Source of the DNA: Enterococcus alishanensis
Lineage (GTDB): Bacteria > Bacillota > Bacilli > Lactobacillales > Enterococcaceae
Direction: 5' to 3'
Length of the DNA: 64,000 nucleotides
NCBI RefSeq assembly: GCF_019218635.1
Contig: NZ_JAHUZB010000002.1
Span: forward strand, 434,001 to 498,000
Within the stretch, counting starts at the first letter, position 1. Each line of letters starts with the position of its first letter. Below are positions 17,864 to 25,336 of the stretch, piece after piece. The notes below the pieces were generated by a model. The model had not been told where the DNA came from and did no database searches. It was given only the letters and a program-made list of their open reading frames with translations. A program made the translations under genes and the position numbers.

Positions 17864-18304
17864 ATGGCGAAATTAACGTACACTCCAAATGATATTTTGG
17901 AACAAGATTTCAAAACAAAAATGCGTGGTTACGACCCAATTGAAGTGGATGAATTTTTAGACAATATTATCAAGGATTACGAAGAGTACAATAAAGAAAT
18001 TTTAGCTTTAAAAGAAGAAAACGACCGTCTAAAAGCGCGAGTTGAGCAATTGTCAAAAACACAGTCGACTGCTGGATCAGCTGCGACTGCTCCAACTACT
18101 CCGCAACCAAGAACAAAAGAAGCAGCTCCTAAGGGATCTGCTGTAACAAACTTTGACATTTTAAAACGCTTGTCAAATCTTGAAAGAGAAGTTTTCGGAA
18201 AAAAATTAGATCAACAAGCAAAGGTTACAGGTAATACGCGGACTGATTTAAGAAAAAACTACACTCAAGCAGATGATGACAATGAAAAAACGCGCCAATT
18301 TTAA
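17864..18304 (+). CDS. gpsB: Cell division regulator GpsB (DivIVA-like)
   Basis: A 146-residue peripheral membrane scaffold that links division and class A PBPs. The N-terminal DivIVA domain (about 1-65) contains DFKTKMRGYDPIEVDEFLDN, with the membrane-contact loop KMRGY, followed by a coiled coil (EILALKEENDRLKARVEQL). A low-complexity Ala/Thr/Pro linker (about 68-100) leads to the short C-terminal helical trimerisation segment FDILKRLSNLEREVFGKKL. GAGGTG precedes ATG 17864. It lies between ypsA and rnpB and near pbp1A, a conserved cluster. Confidence 0.95.
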   Translation: MAKLTYTPNDILEQDFKTKMRGYDPIEVDEFLDNIIKDYEEYNKEILALKEENDRLKARVEQLSKTQSTAGSAATAPTTPQPRTKEAAPKGSAVTNFDILKRLSNLEREVFGKKLDQQAKVTGNTRTDLRKNYTQADDDNEKTRQF

Positions 18305-18317
18305 TTTAGTATAATAA

Positions 18318-18701
18318 TTGCAATTTTTGGGTAATCGCGGTGTATTTTTAATATGCTGAGGAAAGTCCATGCTCGCACAGTCTGAGATGCCTGTAGTGTT
18401 CGTGCTTAGCGAAACCATAAGCTAAGGTACCAATTATTTTGGTAACGGCAGAAAAACAAGCTAAGGAGAAATCTATGCTTTAGTATTCTTGAAAGTGCCA
18501 CAGTGACGAAGCATTTTGAGAAATCAAAATGGTGGAACGCGGTAAACCCCTCGAGCGAGCAACCCAAACAATGGTAGGGGCGCTTTTTCTAAGGAAATGA
18601 ACGATGAAAGAGCCGAATAATTTCGGAGATAGATGATTACCACTGAACTTGTTTACCTGAAACAAGGAATGTACAAAACATGGCTTACAGAAAATTGCAA
18701 G
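18318..18701 (+). ncRNA. rnpB: RNase P RNA, class B
   Basis: The catalytic RNA of RNase P, which matures tRNA 5' ends. Hallmarks in order are GAGGAAAGTCCATGCTCGCA, TGAGATGCCTGTAGTGTTCG, TTGAAAGTGCCACAGTGACG, GTGGAACGCGGTAAACCCCT, GAGCGAGCAACCCAAA, AGATAGATGATTACC and ACAAAACATGGCTTACAG. The P1 helix pairs TTGCAATTTT (18318-18327) with AAAATTGCAA (18691-18700), which fixes the ends. A TATAAT at 18310-18315 lies immediately upstream; the exact 5' end is therefore uncertain by a few bases. Confidence 0.97.
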
Positions 18702-18708
18702 ATTCAGG

Positions 18709-18742
18709 AAACCTTCCAACTTTGCTTGTGAAGGTTTTTTTT
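18709..18742 (+). terminator. rnpB terminator
   Basis: AAACCTTC (18709-18716) pairs with GAAGGTTT (18730-18737), with an eight-T run. Confidence 0.88.
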
Positions 18743-18777
18743 ACGAAAAGAATAAGATGGAATAAATAGGAGATATT

Positions 18778-19938
18778 ATGACTAAACAATATAATTTAAT
18801 TGCCACAGCAGCAGCGGGAATCGAAGCGCTAGTTGGTAAGGAATTGCGAAATTTAGGAATTGATTGCGAAGTAGAAAATGGTCGCGCTCGTTTCAGTGGA
18901 GATTTAGAGACCATTGCTACAACAAATCTATGGCTCAGAACGGCAGACCGGGTAAAAATTATCGCTGGAGAATTTGATGCTTATACTTTTGACGAATTAT
19001 TTGAGCAAGTAAAGGCTATTCCATGGGAAGACTATTTACCTTACGATGCAGAATTTCCGGTGGCTGGGCGTAGTATCAAATCCAAATTATATAGCGTTCC
19101 AGATTGCCAAGCGATTACAAAAAAAGCCATTGTGGAACGCTTAAAAGAGGTCTATCATCGTCCTGCGCGAGTACCATTGCCAGAAACTGGCGCATTTTTT
19201 CAATTGGAAGTGGCTTTACTAAAAGATCACGTAGTGTTGACGATAGACACAACTGGACCGTCGTTGTTTAAACGCGGTTACCGTTTAGAAAAAGGTGGCG
19301 CGCCATTAAAAGAAAACATGGCAGCTGCTTTAATTGAATTAACTAATTGGCGTAAGGATCGTCCTTTCTATGATCCAGTTTGTGGTTCCGGAACGCTTTG
19401 TATTGAAGCGGCTTTAATTGGTCATAATATTGCTCCGGGCTTTAATCGTTCTTTTGCCTGTGAAAAATGGGATTGGGTCGACAGTGATATTTTTGAGAAA
19501 GTCCGTGCAAAAGCAGACGAGCAAGCGGATTATGAGATTGAATTAGATATTACTGGTTCTGATATTAATGGAAGAATGATTGAAATTGCTAAAGCAAATG
19601 CGGAAGAGATTGGTTTAGGAGATTCGATTATCTTCAAACAACAAGCAGTCAAAGATTTCAAAACTGATAAAGAATATGGGGTAATTGTTGCCAATCCGCC
19701 TTATGGTGAACGGTTAGGTGAAGAAGCGAGTGTGCGCCAACTTTATAAAGAAATGGGTGAAGTCTTTCGTCCTCTTGAAACATGGAGTAAATATATTTTA
19801 ACTAGCGACTTAACTTTTGAAGAGTTTTATGGTGCAAAAACTACTAAGAAAAGAAAACTATACAATGGTGCGATCAGAACTGACTTGTTCCAATACTGGG
19901 GAAAACGTCCACCTCGTAAGGGAAAAAAAGATGAATAA
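18778..19938 (+). CDS. THUMP-domain 23S rRNA (guanine-N2) methyltransferase, RlmL/YpsC type
   Basis: A 386-residue SAM-dependent RNA methyltransferase. The N-terminal ferredoxin-like/THUMP part (about 1-160) is followed by a class I methyltransferase with DPVCGSGTLCIEAALIG (SAM motif I) and the base-flipping motif NPPYGERLGEE. It matches the single-domain half of E. coli RlmL and the B. subtilis ypsC product; methylation of a guanine in 23S rRNA is the family role. AGGAGA precedes ATG 18778. It follows rnpB, as in other Firmicutes, and overlaps the next gene by eight bases. Confidence 0.92.
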   Translation: MTKQYNLIATAAAGIEALVGKELRNLGIDCEVENGRARFSGDLETIATTNLWLRTADRVKIIAGEFDAYTFDELFEQVKAIPWEDYLPYDAEFPVAGRSIKSKLYSVPDCQAITKKAIVERLKEVYHRPARVPLPETGAFFQLEVALLKDHVVLTIDTTGPSLFKRGYRLEKGGAPLKENMAAALIELTNWRKDRPFYDPVCGSGTLCIEAALIGHNIAPGFNRSFACEKWDWVDSDIFEKVRAKADEQADYEIELDITGSDINGRMIEIAKANAEEIGLGDSIIFKQQAVKDFKTDKEYGVIVANPPYGERLGEEASVRQLYKEMGEVFRPLETWSKYILTSDLTFEEFYGAKTTKKRKLYNGAIRTDLFQYWGKRPPRKGKKDE

Positions 19939-20578
19939 AGAATTAACAGCTATAAAAGATTATAGCTTTCAAAAATTAAGTAATGAAAAAAGTGGACATG
20001 ATTTTTTTCATAGTCAAAGAGTAGCTAAAATCGCTAAAAAAATAGCAGTTAAAGAATCAGCCAATCAAGAATTAGTTGTTGCGGCAGGTTATTTACATGA
20101 TGTAATTGATGATAAGGTTGCTTTAGATCCGGTGGCTGAAAAGAAAGCAATTGAACAACTATTACACTCATTAGGTTGGAACAAGGAGAAAATTGATGAA
20201 CTCTTTATGATTATTGAAAATATATCTTTTTCAAAAGAGCTGGAGTCAGGTAAAAAAACATTAACTTTAGAAGGTGAAATCGTCCAAGATGCTGACCGTA
20301 TCGATGCTTTAGGTGCAATCGGTATTATGCGAACAGCATATTATGGAGGAGCTCATCAAAATATTCTTTATGATCCAGCAATAAAACCAAGAGATTTAAC
20401 AAGTAAAAAAATGTATCGCGATGAAAATACGGTCATTAATCATTTTTACGAAAAATTATTAAAATTGCCAGCATTGATGAATACTGAGGCAGGGAAAAAT
20501 GAAGCAAAGCGCAGAAAAGAGTTCATGGAAAATTTTTTAATGGAATTTTATCATGAATGGGAGAACGAAAAAGAATAA
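19931..20578 (+). CDS. HD-domain hydrolase (YedJ/YpgQ type)
   Basis: A 215-residue metal-dependent phosphohydrolase. The HD pattern is H in GHDFFHSQRV, HD in GYLHDVIDDK, and the distal D in VQDADRIDALGAIGIMRTA, as in the YedJ/YpgQ group; YpgQ of B. subtilis is a nucleotide pyrophosphatase, but the substrate here cannot be read from sequence. ATG 19931 follows AAGGG and overlaps the methyltransferase stop, so translation is probably coupled. A two-way terminator begins in its final codons. Confidence 0.88.
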   Translation: MNKELTAIKDYSFQKLSNEKSGHDFFHSQRVAKIAKKIAVKESANQELVVAAGYLHDVIDDKVALDPVAEKKAIEQLLHSLGWNKEKIDELFMIIENISFSKELESGKKTLTLEGEIVQDADRIDALGAIGIMRTAYYGGAHQNILYDPAIKPRDLTSKKMYRDENTVINHFYEKLLKLPALMNTEAGKNEAKRRKEFMENFLMEFYHEWENEKE

Positions 20579-20602
20579 CAGGCGAGCCTGTTATTCTTTT
20601 TT
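20573..20602. terminator. Bidirectional terminator
   Basis: GAATAACAGGC (20573-20583), a two-base gap, GCCTGTTATTC (20586-20596), flanked by A residues left and T residues right. It overlaps the stop codons of both converging genes. Confidence 0.9.
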
Positions 20603-20905
20603 TCTGAATTGAGTAAATAAAAAGATGAGATTTATCAATGTTAAAATAATTCCTAAGATGAAGGGAAGTAACAGTAAATTTGCAGAATAACCAAAATTAT
20701 TTTGAAATTCACTGGTTGAGTTGGTGCTGATAATACTACGGCTGTAGTGATAAACTTGATAACTAAAAGTTGCTAGAAAAACTGATATCAAAGTCAAAAC
20801 AAAGCGACGATAATCAGCAAACTTTTCTTTTTTGATCAAAGTGAATATGATGTAACCAGCAAGTAAAGAAATGGGTACACCAAAAGCAAAATATGGATTT
20901 AACAT
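20591..20905 (-). CDS. Small integral membrane protein of unknown function
   Basis: A 104-residue protein I do not recognise. It has three hydrophobic segments (about 5-24, 35-52 and 74-97), an outward-type loop rich in Ser/Thr/Asn between the second and third, and a basic C-terminus (FRKKE). AGGAGG on the minus strand precedes ATG 20905. It is divergent from the VanZ-RDD gene, with only about 70 bases between starts, so the two could share a control region. Confidence 0.7.
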   Translation of the reverse strand: MLNPYFAFGVPISLLAGYIIFTLIKKEKFADYRRFVLTLISVFLATFSYQVYHYSRSIISTNSTSEFQNNFGYSANLLLLPFILGIILTLINLIFLFTQFRKKE

Positions 20906-20979
20906 GATGAGGCCTCCTTATGAATAGTTTTCCTCATTGTTTTTAAATAGTCAAGCAAAAATTTTAAGGATGTGTGAAT

Positions 20980-22155
20980 ATGTTCTCAGCTTATACCGGA
21001 CCAATCAAAACTGCAATTTTACTTTTTCCTTTTTTAGCATTACTAGTTAGCGCACCAATTTTAATTTTCTATTATCGTAAATATGGCGAATTAGGTAAAT
21101 TTCGTAGTTTAGTTATTTATTCTTTTGTCTTTTATTTATTGACAGCTTATTTTTTAGTCATATTACCTTTGCCGTCTGTTGAAACGGTAAGCCAAATGAC
21201 TGGACCACGTATGCAACTGCATTTATTTCAATCAGAAATTGACTTTTTCCATCAAACGGTCTTTCGTATAAATGACACCAGCACGTATCTTCCTGCTATA
21301 AAACAAAGTGTATTCTTAGAGCCTATTTTTAATTTAGCATTATTTTTTCCGTTAGGAGTCTATTGTCGTTATTATTTCAAATTTTCATGGAAAAAAACTA
21401 CCTTGATAAGTTTTTGTTTGTCCTTATTTTTTGAGTTGACTCAGTTAAGTGGCTTGTATTTTATTTATCCTAGACCTTACCGTCTATTTGATGTAGATGA
21501 TTTATTACACAACACACTTGGTGGTGGAATAGGTTACCTAATCGCACCATTGATTACATTTTTCTTACCAAGCCGTGAAGAGCTAGATTTAGAATCATTG
21601 GAGGATGGAAAAAAAGTTTCTTTGATTCGGCGAACGGTTGCTTTTTTGATTGATTGGTTTATTATAGGAATCATTTTTGATTTAGTCCCTACTCTAATCA
21701 ATTTAATTGCACCAAATCCGCTAACGAATTATCTTGCATCGGACACTAATAGCTTTATCTTTACCCTAAAAGTAATTTTATATTTTATTTTGTTTACTTA
21801 TTTCTGGCGGGGCAAGACATTTGGTAAAAAAATTGTTAAAATACAAGTTATGGAAGAAAATCGTTCCCGGATATCTTTATGGGGATTAATTAAGCGTTAT
21901 GGATTATTTTATTTATTGATACGTTATGATTTGGATATTTTTAATTATTCAATCAATCAGTTGACTACGGCTGATAGTACCGGTTTAATTATCCATATCG
22001 GTTTAGCTTTCATCAGTTTATGCATTTTATTATTATTTGTCTTTAATCTTTTATATGCTTTTATTAGAGGAAAACATCGTTTATTCCATGAAAAAGCCAG
22101 TCGTACGTATACAATTAGCACAATCAGAGAAGAGGGAACAAATGGCGAACTTTAA
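20980..22155 (+). CDS. VanZ-RDD fusion membrane protein
   Basis: A 391-residue multi-span membrane protein with two recognisable halves. The first (about 1-205) is VanZ-like, with LFFPLGVYCRYYF, FELTQLSG and the diagnostic DVDDLLHNTLGGGIGY; VanZ of the glycopeptide cassette gives low-level teicoplanin resistance, but chromosomal relatives are of unknown role. The second (about 215-385) is an RDD domain, starting RRTVAFLIDWF and with GKTFGKKIVKIQV. ATG 20980 follows AAGGAT; a GTG at 20974 is less well placed. It overlaps the helicase gene by 14 bases. Confidence 0.85.
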   Translation: MFSAYTGPIKTAILLFPFLALLVSAPILIFYYRKYGELGKFRSLVIYSFVFYLLTAYFLVILPLPSVETVSQMTGPRMQLHLFQSEIDFFHQTVFRINDTSTYLPAIKQSVFLEPIFNLALFFPLGVYCRYYFKFSWKKTTLISFCLSLFFELTQLSGLYFIYPRPYRLFDVDDLLHNTLGGGIGYLIAPLITFFLPSREELDLESLEDGKKVSLIRRTVAFLIDWFIIGIIFDLVPTLINLIAPNPLTNYLASDTNSFIFTLKVILYFILFTYFWRGKTFGKKIVKIQVMEENRSRISLWGLIKRYGLFYLLIRYDLDIFNYSINQLTTADSTGLIIHIGLAFISLCILLLFVFNLLYAFIRGKHRLFHEKASRTYTISTIREEGTNGEL

Positions 22156-23491
22156 AGCCTTTAACTTTCAGCCTTTTATTTTAGAAGCTTTAGCTGAAAT
22201 TCATTTTAACGAACCAACTGTAGTACAAGAAAAATTAATTCCTTTAATTAAAAAAGGGAAAAACGTTGTAGGACAATCGCAAACGGGTTCTGGTAAAACC
22301 CACACTTTCTTATTGCCTTTATTTGATAAAATCAAACCAGATGTCGATCAAGTCCAAGTATTGATTACGGCACCTAGTCGTGAATTAGCCAATCAAATCT
22401 ATCAAGCTGCAATTCAAATTGCCAAACATGCACCAACTGAAATTCGGGTAACTAATTTTGTTGGTGGAACTGATAAGAAAAGACAAATTGAAAAATTACA
22501 GCATCATCAACCACATGTTGTAATCGGCACTCCTGGAAGAATTTTAGATATGATGAATGAGCAAGCGTTAAAAGTTCATACGGCAGAATATTTTGTTGTT
22601 GATGAGGCAGATATGACTTTAGATATGGGATTTTTAAAAGAAGTCGATCAAATTGCAGGTCGTTTGCCTAAAAATCTTCAAATGCTCGTCTTTTCAGCAA
22701 CTATTCCAGAAAGCTTGCGACCATTCTTATTAAAATACATGGAGAATCCAGTCATTGAAGAAATCAAAGCAAAAGCTGTAATTTCTGATACAGTCGATAA
22801 TTGGTTGATTTCAACCAAAGGAAAAGATAAGAACAAAATTATCTATGATTTACTGACTGTTGGACATCCTTATTTAGCAATTGTTTTTGCCAACACCAAA
22901 CAGCGTGTGGATGAAATTAGTGACTATTTGAAGAGTCAAGGACTAAAAATTGCAAAAATCCATGGTGATATTTCTCCTCGCGAACGGAAAAGAGTCATGC
23001 GTCAAGTTCAGAATATGGACTATCAATATGTAGTAGCAACTGATTTAGCTGCACGAGGAATTGATATCGAAGGGGTTTCTCACGTGATTAATGCAGAAAT
23101 TCCTAATGACTTAACATTTTTCATTCATCGTGTTGGACGAACAGGACGTAATGGTTTGTCTGGTACCGCAATTACTTTATATGATCCAAGTGATGATTTG
23201 GCAATAACCGAACTTGAAAAAATGGGTGTTAGTTTTACACCAAAAGAAATTAAGAACGGTACAATCGTTGAGAGTTATGATCGAAATCGTCGACTTAAAC
23301 GTGAAAAAAGTAAAGACGAACTAGATCCAACTTTAATCGGTTTAGTTAAAAAGAAAAAGAAAAAAATTAAACCTGGCTATAAGAAAAAAATTGATTGGGC
23401 GATTGCTGAATCGAACAAACAAAAACGACGTCAAGCAAAACGTCAAGAAATTAGAAACGTCAAAAAGAATAAAAAGAAATCGAATAATTAG
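22142..23491 (+). CDS. cshB: DEAD-box RNA helicase, CshB type
   Basis: A 449-residue ATP-dependent RNA helicase. Motifs in order are the Q-motif region FNEPTVVQEKLIP, SQTGSGKT (I), PSRELANQ (Ia), GTPGRI (Ib), DEAD in VVDEADMTLD (II), SAT (III), and HRVGRTGR (VI). The C-terminus is strongly basic (runs of Lys/Arg), likely an RNA-binding tail. The early-stop linker and overall layout fit CshB of B. subtilis, used in cold growth and mRNA decay. ATG 22142 follows AGAGGG; much longer upstream frames run inside the VanZ-RDD gene and are not used. Confidence 0.93.
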   Translation: MANFKAFNFQPFILEALAEIHFNEPTVVQEKLIPLIKKGKNVVGQSQTGSGKTHTFLLPLFDKIKPDVDQVQVLITAPSRELANQIYQAAIQIAKHAPTEIRVTNFVGGTDKKRQIEKLQHHQPHVVIGTPGRILDMMNEQALKVHTAEYFVVDEADMTLDMGFLKEVDQIAGRLPKNLQMLVFSATIPESLRPFLLKYMENPVIEEIKAKAVISDTVDNWLISTKGKDKNKIIYDLLTVGHPYLAIVFANTKQRVDEISDYLKSQGLKIAKIHGDISPRERKRVMRQVQNMDYQYVVATDLAARGIDIEGVSHVINAEIPNDLTFFIHRVGRTGRNGLSGTAITLYDPSDDLAITELEKMGVSFTPKEIKNGTIVESYDRNRRLKREKSKDELDPTLIGLVKKKKKKIKPGYKKKIDWAIAESNKQKRRQAKRQEIRNVKKNKKKSNN

Positions 23492-23495
23492 TATT

Positions 23496-23524
23496 AGAGC
23501 TGTGAATCCTCACAGCTCTTTTTT
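23496..23524 (+). terminator. cshB terminator
   Basis: AGAGCTGTGA (23496-23505), ATCC loop, TCACAGCTCT (23510-23519), then T residues. Its 3' arm lies over the end of the converging GNAT gene. Confidence 0.88.
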
Positions 23525-23938
23525 CATAGTTACACATAAGATGCCGTCTTCTTTATAGGGCTCTGAGATCACTTGATAACCTTGCTTTTGATAAAAATCA
23601 ATTGCAGTCATTTCAGCAGATAGTTCAGACGAAATTAAATTATTCTTTTTACCTTCTGTTTCTAAACAAGTTAATAGCTGTTGACCTAATCCTTTCAATC
23701 GATATTTTTTTGTCACGCAAAGGCGATCAGGTTGTAAAATCTTACTAGTTTTTGTTTGAAATCTTGCTGTTGCAACAGGCAGCTCGTGGTCAAAGAAGAC
23801 CAGATATTTCCGATCGCTTGTATCCAAACCATCAAATTCAAGCGATGCTGGTATTCTTTGTTCCAAAACAAAAACTTGATATCTTAAATAAAAACTAGCA
23901 GCTTGCACAGCTTTTTGATTTCCAAAAATAATCTCCAT
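23510..23938 (-). CDS. GNAT-family N-acetyltransferase (ElaA/YjcF-like)
   Basis: A 142-residue acetyl-CoA-dependent transferase. YLRYQVFVLEQRIPASLEFDGLD is the opening of ElaA/YjcF-type GNATs; LCVTKKYRLKGLGQQLL is the acetyl-CoA pyrophosphate loop (motif A, R-x-x-G-x-G), and AIDFYQKQGYQV is motif B. The acceptor is unknown. Two starts are possible: ATG 23947 lies only two bases from AGGAG, while ATG 23938 is 11 bases away; I prefer 23938 for its family-like MEIIFGNQKA. Confidence 0.85.
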   Translation of the reverse strand: MEIIFGNQKAVQAASFYLRYQVFVLEQRIPASLEFDGLDTSDRKYLVFFDHELPVATARFQTKTSKILQPDRLCVTKKYRLKGLGQQLLTCLETEGKKNNLISSELSAEMTAIDFYQKQGYQVISEPYKEDGILCVTMKKEL

Positions 23939-24013
23939 AATAATCATTTCTCCTAATAGTAATATGAGTTATAATGGAATTGTAGCATAGCAAAAAGGGA
24001 GGAACCATTTTTT

Positions 24014-25066
24014 ATGAATCTCGTTGATCAGTTAGATTGGGCGTATTGGAAACGTCTAAATCCAAAAGAAAAAAGAACATTACTTAGTCAAGTTTTACTT
24101 TATTATGTGAATCCCCTCTTAAAAATTTCTGATATTGAATTAAAGGAATTCGAGTTATATGGTATCAAATGTGAGACCTTTGAATTATTGATTGACGAAG
24201 AAAAATTTGTTTTTGTACCTGGGAATAAAGAAGCCATTTTAGGCTGGAATTTGGGTGCAAAAGGTTTGTCTTTACTTGAAACCGCTCAAGATAGTCCCAA
24301 TATATCAATTCCAGAAGAAATTTTAAATCAATATAATTTGTTAGAAACAGAATCTTTAGCAAATTACATAAATGATAAAACAACTCGTTTACGGAAATCC
24401 GCTATTCCTGCAATGTTTGTACAACGTTATGCGTTACCAGCAGGAACTGAGTTTTTAGGCAGATTTGATGCTGTCACTGGAAGCTTTGAGGGCCGTGTCG
24501 ATTTATTTGCTAAAATCGAAAAAGAAATAAAAGAAATTCTAACACCAAAATTGAATTCTCAAGAAAGTTTAATTTGGACCTTTCCGGAAAGCTTTTTAAT
24601 GGAGGATAGTTGGTATATTGAGTTAGAACCAGAAAGTGATTTGTATCGTGTCTATACGCATACTACTCATAACTACACTAGTTTAAGAAAAGAGATTCGT
24701 AAGAAAAACTTTGACTTGTTAACTGAAGATCAATGGGAATATTGTAACGGTGCTGGTAGTCGAAGATTATTCCGCTGGGGAAATGACTTAAATATGTCAG
24801 ATCCATATCGTGGTAAGGCTATCAAAAAAATGATTCAGGGATTAAATATGTTTGGCTTATCTTTTGATACTAAGATGACTCGTTTTGAGATTACTGAAGA
24901 TCCGGGTGTCTTAAAGTTAACCGATCATCAAGAGAAGATTGGCATTCCAGCAGTTGAGTATTTACCGTTATCTTCTTATTATAGTAATAGTAAGATGCTT
25001 CATTCAGAAGTGATTCTATTTCCGCAAAAATATTTGTATCGTAAAGCGATTGTTTTGAAAGTCTAA
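24014..25066 (+). CDS. Protein with FGE/SUMF1-like C-terminal segment (unknown)
   Basis: A 350-residue cytoplasmic protein without signal or membrane segment. The only family signal is LLTEDQWEYCNGAGSR followed by LFRWGND (about residues 237-258), which is the pattern of formylglycine-generating-enzyme (SUMF1) folds, where LPTEAEWEYA...YPWGN is typical. I do not see the paired catalytic cysteines of true FGE, so it is probably a catalytically different or binding-only relative. The N-terminal two thirds are unlike anything I recognise. GGAGG lies before ATG 24014. It is monocistronic, just upstream of the alaS promoter. Confidence 0.6.
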   Translation: MNLVDQLDWAYWKRLNPKEKRTLLSQVLLYYVNPLLKISDIELKEFELYGIKCETFELLIDEEKFVFVPGNKEAILGWNLGAKGLSLLETAQDSPNISIPEEILNQYNLLETESLANYINDKTTRLRKSAIPAMFVQRYALPAGTEFLGRFDAVTGSFEGRVDLFAKIEKEIKEILTPKLNSQESLIWTFPESFLMEDSWYIELEPESDLYRVYTHTTHNYTSLRKEIRKKNFDLLTEDQWEYCNGAGSRRLFRWGNDLNMSDPYRGKAIKKMIQGLNMFGLSFDTKMTRFEITEDPGVLKLTDHQEKIGIPAVEYLPLSSYYSNSKMLHSEVILFPQKYLYRKAIVLKV

Positions 25067-25067
25067 T

Positions 25068-25096
25068 TTGACTTTTCAGTAGAAATTTTCTATACT
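25068..25096 (+). promoter_or_regulatory. alaS promoter
   Basis: TTGACT (25068-25073) and TATACT (25091-25096) with a 17-base spacer, upstream of the T-box leader. Confidence 0.8.
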
Positions 25097-25114
25097 TCAT
25101 TTTAGGATATAATT

Positions 25115-25311
25115 TAGTTATTTGCTTCTAAAGAAAGTAAGACCTTGGCTGAGAGTCTTGCGCTGTAATAATTAAGTTGCTCCCTAAAACATTTGATTGA
25201 AAAATCAACGTGACTCAGCGTTAACGAGCTTAAGAGGTAATGATCAAAAACTATCATTGCAATCAAGGTGGTACCGCGAACTTTCGTCCTTGAATGCAGT
25301 GGTGGTTTTTT
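25115..25311 (+). promoter_or_regulatory. T-box leader of alaS (alanine)
   Basis: The T-box core AAGGTGGTACCGCG is at 25265-25278, inside an antiterminator closed by TCAAGG (25264-25269) with CCTTGA (25287-25292). The competing terminator uses ACCGC of the T-box with GTGGT before the T run at 25306-25312. AGTAAG near 25137 is consistent with the S-turn motif of stem I. A GCT at 25179-25181 is a plausible alanine specifier, but I could not fold stem I reliably. Uncharged tRNA-Ala would stabilise the antiterminator and raise alaS expression. Confidence 0.88.
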
Positions 25312-25336
25312 TATTTTTTTAAAAGGAGAAAACAAG

